From an uncultured Pseudomonadota bacterium (lineage in GTDB: Bacteria > Pseudomonadota > Gammaproteobacteria > Burkholderiales > Usitatibacteraceae): 5,473 nucleotides of DNA. The translations under genes and the position numbers were made by a program. Below are positions 1-5,473 of this stretch, piece by piece. The stretch's first letter is position 1. Each line of letters begins with the position of its first letter. The stretch covers positions 1-5,473 of the forward strand of contig CAMPHL010000203.1 in the NCBI GenBank assembly GCA_946885905.1, written 5' to 3'. The notes beneath the pieces were generated by a model. The model did no database searches and had not been told where the DNA came from. It was given only the letters and a program-made list of their open reading frames with translations.

Positions 1-271
1 CGAGATCGGTCCACGCCGTGAGGAGCACCACCGGCAGGTCGGGATGCCGGTCGCGGATCTGCTTGAAGAGCGCGCGCCCCTCCTCGCCGCCGGTCGTGTC
101 CGCGGCGAAGTTCATGTCCTGGAGCACGAGGTCCACCGGCGTGCGCTCGAGCGCCGCGAGCCCCTTCTCCGGCGAATCGGCATGCACCGTCTCGATGTCG
201 TGCAGCGACAGCAACACGTCCAGCGCCGTGGCGATGGAGGCGTTGTCGTCGATGACCAGGACGGTGGGCAT
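1..271 (-). CDS. Response regulator, N-terminal receiver domain (partial; probable NtrC-type)
   Basis: This is the first 90 codons of a two-component response regulator; the rest lies beyond position 1. It begins MPTVLVIDDN. Visible receiver landmarks are the acidic pair D8-D9 that binds Mg2+, the phosphoacceptor D52 at the end of strand beta3 (LVLQDM), and the beta4 threonine T85 in VVLLTAW. The beta5 lysine and the output domain are outside the window. The loop after D52 (NFAADTTGGEEG) is several residues longer than usual and lacks the common Met-Pro, so this is not a typical CheY-like receiver. The gene follows the second permease after 21 bp, has no clear Shine-Dalgarno sequence, and is probably translated as the last visible gene of the exporter operon. 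An AAA+ sigma-54-activating output domain is inferred from the sigma-54 promoter at the head of the operon; it is not seen. A NarL- or OmpR-type output domain cannot be excluded. Confidence 0.88.
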   Translation of the reverse strand, partial: MPTVLVIDDNASIATALDVLLSLHDIETVHADSPEKGLAALERTPVDLVLQDMNFAADTTGGEEGRALFKQIRDRHPDLPVVLLTAWTDL

Positions 272-292
272 GTCAGGCGCCAGGAGCCGGCA

Positions 293-1531
293 TCAAGCGG
301 TCCGCGTCGCGATGGCGGGCGAGATGCTGGCCGCCTTCGAGGCCGGGCCATAGACGGCGACGATCCCGAGCACCCAGAGCGCCGCGGCGCCGTAGGCCAT
401 GTACTCGATCGGCAGCCGTGGCACTCCGGTGTAGGCGATGAGCAGGCGGTTCAGGCCCAGGGCGAGCAGCAGGCCCGCGGCGATCCCGCCGGTAGTGATG
501 ATGAAGTTCTCCACCATGAAGTAGCGCAGGATATCGCGCCACCGCGCCCCGAGCGCGCGGCGCACGCCGATCTGCTTGCGCCGCTGGGCCACGCGCAGCA
601 TCGTCATGCCGACGATCCCGCTCGAGGTGACGAGCAGCAGCAACGCGCTGATCGACACCAGCATCCACGCCATGGCGCGCTCGTTGCGGTAGCGGCTCGT
701 GCGGTCCTCGGCCACGGAGCGCTTGAACGTGCGCAGCGGCGTGGACGACATCTTGCGCAGGGTTTCCTCGGCGTCCGAGAGCGCCTTGTCGAGCTTTCCC
801 GGCTCGGCGCGGATGACCCACCGGCTGAAGGCCACCGACATGCGGATCGGCAGGATGACCGAATACGCGCCCGTCTGCGATCCCGCGCCCGGGCTCATCA
901 GGTTCTCGACGACCCCGACGATCCGCATCGGCTGCATGCGCTCGGGCGACCCCTGCCAGAGCTCGCGGCCCACGTAGGTGGTCGCATCGGGGAACAGGAA
1001 CTTCGCCAGCGGCAACGAGACGAGGACGACTTGCGGGACGCCGTCGTCGGGACGGGCGGTGCGCGGGTCGTATTCGATCATGTCGCCTTCCGCGAGGTCG
1101 CGGCCCTCGACGAGCTTCATGCCCATGGTCTCGACGAAGCCGGGCTGCACGCTGTAGAACGCGGGCGTGGCGGATTCGCGCGCCTGGGTGGGCGAAAGGC
1201 GGATGCTGCTGGAGTTTCCCGAGCGCGACATCGGCATCTGGTTGGTCCAGGCGGCGGAGACTACCCCGGGGATCGCCTCGAGCGCCGCCAGCTCGCGCCG
1301 CTGCTCGGCGATGGCCTCGGGGTGGGGGCGGCGCTCGAGCGGCCGCGCGTAGACGTAGCCCACGTCCTGCTCCTTGGCGACGCCGCTCGGGCGCTTGGAC
1401 ACGGCGATGCGCTGCTCCACGACGAAGAGCGCGTTGGCGAGGATGGCGAGGCTGATCGCGACCTGCAGGGCGACGAGCAGGGGGCCGGTGCGGCTGCGAA
1501 GGAGCGACGAGAAGATCGGACCGATTTCCAT
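293..1531 (-). CDS. FtsX/MacB-like ABC transporter permease, second subunit
   Basis: A 412-residue inner-membrane permease of the MacB/FtsX superfamily (four membrane helices and one large periplasmic domain). A hydrophobic TM1 lies at about residues 17-38. A long extracytoplasmic region (about 40-285) follows, with MacB_PCD-like stretches such as VVSAAWTNQMPMS and MRIVGVVENLMSP. TM2 (about 287-311), TM3 (340-360) and TM4 (376-396) make up the C-terminal FtsX domain. The cytoplasmic motif IGVRRALGAR (321-330) after TM2 is the family's coupling segment to the ATPase, and the protein ends ISPAIATRTA. The ATG at 1531 is chosen because TGAGG lies 6 nt upstream, its TGA being the stop of the preceding permease; an upstream extension in the same frame would overlap that gene. 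It differs in sequence from the first permease, lacks its own ATPase domain, and probably pairs with it as a heterodimer. The exported substrate is unknown. Confidence 0.93.
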   Translation of the reverse strand: MEIGPIFSSLLRSRTGPLLVALQVAISLAILANALFVVEQRIAVSKRPSGVAKEQDVGYVYARPLERRPHPEAIAEQRRELAALEAIPGVVSAAWTNQMPMSRSGNSSSIRLSPTQARESATPAFYSVQPGFVETMGMKLVEGRDLAEGDMIEYDPRTARPDDGVPQVVLVSLPLAKFLFPDATTYVGRELWQGSPERMQPMRIVGVVENLMSPGAGSQTGAYSVILPIRMSVAFSRWVIRAEPGKLDKALSDAEETLRKMSSTPLRTFKRSVAEDRTSRYRNERAMAWMLVSISALLLLVTSSGIVGMTMLRVAQRRKQIGVRRALGARWRDILRYFMVENFIITTGGIAAGLLLALGLNRLLIAYTGVPRLPIEYMAYGAAALWVLGIVAVYGPASKAASISPAIATRTA

Positions 1532-1539
1532 TCCGGGCC

Positions 1540-2851
1540 TCACTGGGACTTGAGTTGAAGGGCGGGCGAGACCTGGCAGGCGCGCCAGGTGGGCAGCAGG
1601 CCCGCGACGACGGCCGCCGCGACCGCGATCACGAAGGTCGCCGCGAGCATGGACCAGTCCATGTGCGCGAGGGCCCCGAGGTCCTGCGACTGCTTGCGGA
1701 TGAGCGCGAGGCTTCCGATGGCGAAAACGAGCCCGAGCAACCCGCCGGCGAGGCCCACGACGGCCGTTTCGGTCAGGAACTGGCGGAAGATCTCGCCCTG
1801 GCCCGCGCCCAGCGCGCGCCGCACGCCGACCTCGGCCGCCCGCGAGGAGAACTTGGCCAGCAGCAGCCCCATGGTGTTCACGATGCACAGCGCGAGGAAG
1901 CCGAAGGAGAGCCACACGGCGATCTTGCTGTCGGCGCGCACCACTTCCATGTATTCCAGCCACTCCATCACGTCGAAGAGCCGGTTCGGGGCGTTGCGCT
2001 CGAGGCGCCCGCCACGCCGCTCCTCCGCGGCGTAGGCGTCCAGCCACGCCTGGGCCGCGGGACGGTCGGCCGCGGAGGCGAGCTCGAACCACGCCTGGAT
2101 CCACACGCAGTCGGAGGCGAGGAAGCCCTTCCAGCCCACGCCCGAATCCTTGCTGCAGGTCGTGTTGCCGTTGGAGGGAAGCTCCAGCGAGATCGCGGTG
2201 TTGAACGGGATGAACACCTCGTCCTCGCCGCGGAAGTAGCCGCCCGAGCCGTTGGTGAGGTTGGTGTAGCGCGGCGTGGGCTTCCAGTCGCCCACGACGC
2301 CCGCCACCGTGAAGTCGGCGTTGGCGAAGCGGAAGCGCTCGCCCACCGGGTCCTTCGCCCCGAACATCGCCTCGGCCTTCTGCCTCGAGAGCACGGCCAC
2401 GCGCGAGCCGCGCTCGTCATCCGCGGCGCTCCAGGGCTGGCCGTGGAGCAGCGGCACCTCGAACATCTTGAAGTAGTCGGCCGTGACCGCCACCCCGCCG
2501 ATGGTCTGCACCGGGTCCTCGCGCCGCTTGGGCTCGATCGATCCGCCGATGTCGTACACGACGGTGCGCCGCACGCCCGGGCCCGAGCGCAGGTAGCTCA
2601 CCGAGTCCCTGTAGGTGCTCTGCTGCGAGTAGGGCTCCTTCACGCCCGGAACGTAGTTGCGCTTCATGGCCACGTCCAGCAGCGGAACCAGGAGGCGATC
2701 GCTCTTGTGCGGGATGGGGTTGCCCGACATCACCTGCAGGATCGTGAGCGTCGAGACGCTCGCCGCCACGCCCACCGCGAGCGTGAGCACCATGAGGATC
2801 GTGAGGGCGGGATTGCGCCTCAGGCTGCGGATGCCGAGGAAGAAGTAGTAC

Positions 2852-2859
<8 letters not shown>
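1540..2859 (-). CDS. FtsX/MacB-like ABC transporter permease, first subunit (GTG start)
   Basis: A 439-residue inner-membrane permease. After a short basic N-terminus (RSLRRNP) comes TM1 at about residues 18-41, then a periplasmic MacB_PCD-type domain (about 45-308). TM2 (312-335), TM3 (366-386) and TM4 (404-424) form the FtsX domain. The ATPase-coupling motif VGVRRALGA is at 344-352, and the C-terminus SPALQLKSQ is typical of the family. C235 and C251 lie close together in the periplasmic domain and could form a disulfide. The start is a GTG that overlaps the ATPase stop by 8 bp (GTGCTTGA), indicating translational coupling; GAGGGAGG lies 6 nt upstream and supports it. No ATPase domain is fused, so energy must come from the adjacent ATPase gene. 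It is the likely partner of the second permease in one MacB-like complex. A LolC/E-like role is less likely because an adaptor gene is adjacent. Confidence 0.94.
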
Positions 2860-3556
<697 letters not shown>

Positions 3557-3569
3557 TCGTTCGTCCCTT

Positions 3570-4838
3570 TCACTCGTTGACCTTCACCTTCGGAGCGTTC
3601 TCGAAGTCCTCCGAGCCCGCGATGACCACCCTGTCGCCGACCTTCACGCCTTCGGCGATCTGCACCGTGCCGACGCTCGTGCCGCCCAGCCGGATGGGCC
3701 GGCGCACGGCGAAGCCATCCTCCATCACGTAGGCGTACTTCCCGCCGTGCGCCTCCACGAAGGGGCCGCGCGGCACGATGAGCGCGTTGGGGCGCTCGTC
3801 GATCAGCAGGCGCGCCTGCACCCGCTGGCTCTGGCGCAGGCCGGCGGGCTGCGCGCCGTCGAAGCGCACGCGGGCGAGCACCTGGTTGCGGATCACTTCC
3901 GGCGAGATGGCCACGATCGTCCCCATGCCTTTGACGTCGCCGGCGACGATTTCGGATTTCATGCCCAGCCCCAGGTCCTGCACGTAGCTCTCGGGGATCT
4001 CCAGCTCGACGTCGAGCTGGCGCAGGTCCACCAGCGTCATGAGGGCGGCGTTGGCCGGCACGACGGTGCGATCGACCACCGCGAGGCTGCCCACGATGCC
4101 GTCCATGGGGGCACGCACCGCGAGCTCCTCCACGCGGCGAACCGCCTCGTCGAGGGCGAGCTTCTGGCGCGCGAGCTGCTCGCGGCGCGAACGAAGCTGC
4201 AGGTCGATGTCGTTGGATTCGAGCTTCGCGGCCTCGGTCGCGTGCCTGCCGCGGATCTCGGCGGACTTGAGGTTGTCGCGCGCCTTCTCGAAGTCGTTGC
4301 GCGCGATCACGCCCACCACGCCGGCTCTCTCGATGCGCTCGTAGACGCGCTGGGCCGCGGCGCGCTCGATCTCGGCCTGGTCGGCGTCGCTCACCGCCTT
4401 GAGCTTCGCCTTCTGCGCCAGCACTTCCTGGCGCGCGATCTCGCTCTTCAGCTCCTCGTACGTCGATTGCTCACGCCGCAGCGCGCTGGCGAGCTCGGGC
4501 GACTCGAGCCTTGCGAGCAACTGGCCCTTCTTCACCGTCTCGCCGGCCGCGACCTTGAGCGAGACCGTGGAGGCCGCAGGCGCGAAGAGCGTGGGGCTCA
4601 CCGCCGCGACCACCCGGCCGTTCACCGATGCGTCGCGGACCAGGGTGCCCTGGGTGACCGGCGCGATGCGAAGGCGCTCGGCATTGGCGGCCACGGCCGA
4701 AGAGCGCCAGCCCGAAAAAAGCCAGGCGGAAAGCATCACCAGGCCGATGAGGCCCACGGCCATGCCGACGAGGCGGGCGGGGAAGCGTCCGCCCCCGGGT
4801 TCGATCGGCCGGTCCTGGCCGGAGGTGTCGCGAATCAT
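3570..4838 (-). CDS. MacA-like periplasmic adaptor (HlyD / RND-type membrane fusion protein)
   Basis: A 422-residue membrane fusion protein that links an inner-membrane transporter to the cell exterior, usually through a TolC-type channel. A 22-residue cytoplasmic tail is followed by a single anchor helix (about 23-43), with no lipobox. The first half of a lipoyl (biotinyl-like) domain is at about 80-115 and a long alpha-helical coiled-coil hairpin at about 115-237. The second lipoyl half (VRAPMDGIVG, 241-250) leads into it, then come a beta-barrel (about 276-345) and a membrane-proximal domain to the C-terminus. At the hairpin tip (YERIERAGVVGVIARNDFEKA, split here as residues 166-176 and 177-186) the RLS motif used for TolC docking is degenerate. 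The gene heads the exporter operon, with the ATPase 13 bp downstream. ATG 4838 has AAGGTG 7 nt upstream, but a sigma-54 promoter predicts a transcript starting only about 4 nt before it. Met26 (codon at 4763) would keep the anchor helix but has no visible ribosome binding site. Confidence 0.93.
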   Translation of the reverse strand: MIRDTSGQDRPIEPGGGRFPARLVGMAVGLIGLVMLSAWLFSGWRSSAVAANAERLRIAPVTQGTLVRDASVNGRVVAAVSPTLFAPAASTVSLKVAAGETVKKGQLLARLESPELASALRREQSTYEELKSEIARQEVLAQKAKLKAVSDADQAEIERAAAQRVYERIERAGVVGVIARNDFEKARDNLKSAEIRGRHATEAAKLESNDIDLQLRSRREQLARQKLALDEAVRRVEELAVRAPMDGIVGSLAVVDRTVVPANAALMTLVDLRQLDVELEIPESYVQDLGLGMKSEIVAGDVKGMGTIVAISPEVIRNQVLARVRFDGAQPAGLRQSQRVQARLLIDERPNALIVPRGPFVEAHGGKYAYVMEDGFAVRRPIRLGGTSVGTVQIAEGVKVGDRVVIAGSEDFENAPKVKVNE

Positions 4839-4852
4839 GTCGCGGCACCTTG

Positions 4853-4868
4853 AGCACCTTCCGTGCCA
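4853..4868 (-). promoter_or_regulatory. Sigma-54 (RpoN) -24/-12 promoter of the exporter operon
   Basis: The minus strand reads TGGCACGGAAGGTGCT. Compared with the established consensus TGGCACG-N4-TTGCW, the -24 heptamer is perfect, the spacing is exact, the invariant GG and GC are present, and the only departure is G for the first T of the -12 element. The predicted start of transcription, 12 nt after the GC, is about position 4842, directly before the adaptor ATG at 4838. Such promoters need an AAA+ activator; the response-regulator gene at the far end of the operon is the obvious candidate. The match was found by eye and there is no expression evidence. Confidence 0.72.
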
Positions 4869-4872
4869 CGGC

Positions 4873-4885
4873 CAAACCGTTGATT
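4873..4885 (-). promoter_or_regulatory. Putative IHF binding site
   Basis: The minus strand reads AATCAACGGTTTG, which fits the IHF consensus WATCAA-N4-TTR at every defined position. It lies at about -31 to -43 relative to the predicted sigma-54 start, between the promoter and the upstream repeats. IHF commonly bends DNA between an enhancer-bound activator and sigma-54 polymerase. The site is somewhat closer to the promoter than usual and lacks a long A/T flank, so binding is plausible rather than certain. Confidence 0.5.
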
Positions 4886-4900
4886 ACAGGGATGTTACTG

Positions 4901-4912
4901 GCCGTGCACGGC
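4901..4912. repeat. Perfect 12-bp palindrome upstream of the sigma-54 promoter
   Basis: GCCGTGCACGGC reads the same on both strands. It lies about 60-70 bp upstream of the predicted start of transcription and is a candidate dimer-binding site. A related dyad, CCGTG-C-CACGG, occurs at 4861-4871 over the -24 element. An RNA hairpin is also possible, but no T-tract follows, so it does not qualify as an intrinsic terminator. Confidence 0.5.
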
Positions 4913-4937
4913 GGTGTCCGGACGTCCGCGGTGTCCG
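4911..4937. repeat. Two identical 10-bp direct repeats, candidate activator sites
   Basis: The plus strand carries GCGGTGTCCG at 4911-4920 and again at 4928-4937, separated by GACGTCC (17-bp period). The block also contains the palindromes GTCCGGAC (4916-4923) and GGACGTCC (4920-4927). It lies about 70-95 bp upstream of the predicted sigma-54 start, beyond the IHF-like site, as expected for an upstream activating sequence. It also falls directly after the uup stop, so a role in mRNA folding (CCGCGG-TGT-CCGCGG hairpin, 4926-4940) cannot be excluded. Confidence 0.5.
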
Positions 4938-4943
4938 CGGCGC

Positions 4944-5473
4944 CTAGCGCTCGCCCTTCTTCGACTCCAGCTCGTCCCAGCGCTTCAGCAGGCGGTCGAG
5001 CTCGGCCTCGGTTTCGGCGTGGCGGGCGTTGAGCGCCTTCACGTCGACGCTGCGGTCGGTATAGGTGGAAGGATCGGCGAGGCGGCGGGCGAGCTCGGCC
5101 TGCTCGACTTCGAGTGCTTCGATCGCGGCGGGCAGGCCGTCGAGCTCGCGGGTTTCCTTGTACGAGAGCTTGGCGGGGCGAGGCGTGCGCCCCTCTCCCA
5201 GGGCAGAGGGGGGACTTCCGTCGTCTCCCCGGTCCTCTCCCGGCACAGCGGGAGAGCTTCGGGGCGTCGATGCCCGCTTCCAGTCCTCGTAGCCGCCGGC
5301 GTATTCCTTCCAGCGCGCGTCGCCTTCCCAGGCGATGGTCTGCGTGACCACGTTGTCGAGGAAGGCGCGATCGTGGCTCACGAGCAGGAGCGTGCCCGCG
5401 TAGTCCTGGAGCAACGCCTCCAGCAGCTCGAGCGTCTCGATGTCGAGGTCGTTGGTGGGCTCGTCGAGCACGA
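4944..5473 (-). CDS. uup: Uup-type ABC-F ATPase, C-terminal part (partial)
   Basis: The 3' end of a soluble ABC-F protein. Uup-family proteins have two ABC domains and act on ribosomes or on DNA repair intermediates rather than in transport. The visible 175 complete codons begin in the second Walker B (LDEPTNDLDIETLELLE), continue through the H-loop (VSHDRAFLDN) and the end of the ABC domain (YAGGYEDW), and then enter a Pro/Gly/Ser-rich linker. A charged helical domain, from KLSYKETRELDGLP to WDELESKKGER, closes the protein. That last domain matches the coiled-coil C-terminal domain of Uup, including the LSYK...REL opening and the W-x-x-LE-x-x-K end. The stop is TAG at 4944-4946. The gene begins outside the window. 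The linker is encoded by a palindromic repeat cluster described separately. Uup is a housekeeping gene with no obvious functional link to the exporter 105 bp downstream, though read-through is possible. An EttA or other ABC-F assignment is less likely because of the C-terminal domain. Confidence 0.9.
   Translation of the reverse strand, partial: VLDEPTNDLDIETLELLEALLQDYAGTLLLVSHDRAFLDNVVTQTIAWEGDARWKEYAGGYEDWKRASTPRSSPAVPGEDRGDDGSPPSALGEGRTPRPAKLSYKETRELDGLPAAIEALEVEQAELARRLADPSTYTDRSVDVKALNARHAETEAELDRLLKRWDELESKKGER
5188..5266. repeat. Palindromic CTCTCCC/GGGAGAG repeat cluster inside uup
   Basis: Two hairpins stand side by side. The first (5190-5211) pairs CCCCTCT with AGAGGGG around an inner CCC/GGG. 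The second (5235-5256) pairs CTCTCCCG with CGGGAGAG around the loop GCACAG. CTCTCCC recurs at 5193-5199 and 5235-5241, and the outer ends CGCCCC (5188-5193) and GGGGCG (5261-5266) are also complementary. The stretch encodes the low-complexity Uup linker without a frameshift. It resembles palindromic repeats of this type found between genes in high-GC proteobacteria; that origin is inferred. Confidence 0.6.

Noticed and set aside
44..1558. Long plus-strand open frame (504 codons) opposite the second permease and regulator
   Set aside because: Its product is Arg/His/Asp/Gly-rich low complexity with no recognisable domain; it is the antisense shadow of GC-rich genes on the minus strand.
1532..2104. 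N-terminal extension of the second permease to a start near 2104
   Set aside because: It would run out of frame through the first permease and encodes Arg/Ala-rich sequence; the ATG at 1531 has a good ribosome binding site and TM1 follows directly.
4900..4943. Rho-independent terminator after uup
   Set aside because: Strong G/C dyads are present, but no T-tract follows any of them on the minus strand.
5469..5471. Start codon of a short 175-residue ABC protein
   Set aside because: The GTG at this point is the valine of a Walker B motif (VLDEPTNDLD) and the gene continues past the window edge, so this is an internal codon of uup.

Overview
The window is strongly GC-rich, with G/C-biased third codon positions and long antisense shadow frames. 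All six genes lie on the minus strand. The protein sequences point to a high-GC Gram-negative bacterium, most likely a beta- or gammaproteobacterium: it encodes a Uup-type ABC-F ATPase, a MacA-like periplasmic adaptor and a sigma-54-style control region. I cannot name the genus from sequence alone.

Reading in the direction of transcription (high to low coordinates), the window opens inside the 3' part of a uup gene (5473 to 4944). A 105-bp gap follows, then a tight five-gene cluster: a membrane-anchored adaptor (4838-3570), a MacB/LolD-type ABC ATPase (3556-2852), two different FtsX/MacB-like permeases (2859-1540 and 1531-293), and the start of a response-regulator gene (271 to beyond position 1). 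Gaps inside the cluster are 13, -8 (overlap), 8 and 21 bp, so it reads as one operon. No stretch over 300 bp lacks a gene.

The adaptor, ATPase and two permeases form a complete tripartite-type inner-membrane exporter or mechanotransmitter of the MacAB class. The ATPase drives a probable permease heterodimer, and the adaptor bridges the periplasm, probably towards a TolC-like outer-membrane channel encoded elsewhere. The substrate cannot be read from the sequence. The last gene has a receiver domain with an unusual loop next to its phosphoacceptor.

The most interesting part is the 105-bp gap before the adaptor. It contains a near-perfect sigma-54 -24/-12 promoter (4853-4868) and an exact match to the IHF consensus just upstream (4873-4885). 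Further upstream are a perfect 12-bp palindrome (4901-4912) and two identical 10-bp direct repeats 17 bp apart (4911-4937), which are candidate activator sites. With the receiver gene at the end of the operon, this suggests a self-contained, phosphorylation-controlled, sigma-54-dependent export operon. The predicted transcription start lies only about 4 nt before the adaptor ATG, so the sigma-54 transcript would lack the visible Shine-Dalgarno sequence.

A second oddity is in uup. The linker between its second ATPase domain and its C-terminal coiled coil is encoded by a cluster of palindromic CTCTCCC/GGGAGAG hairpins, which looks like a repeat element carried in frame inside the gene.
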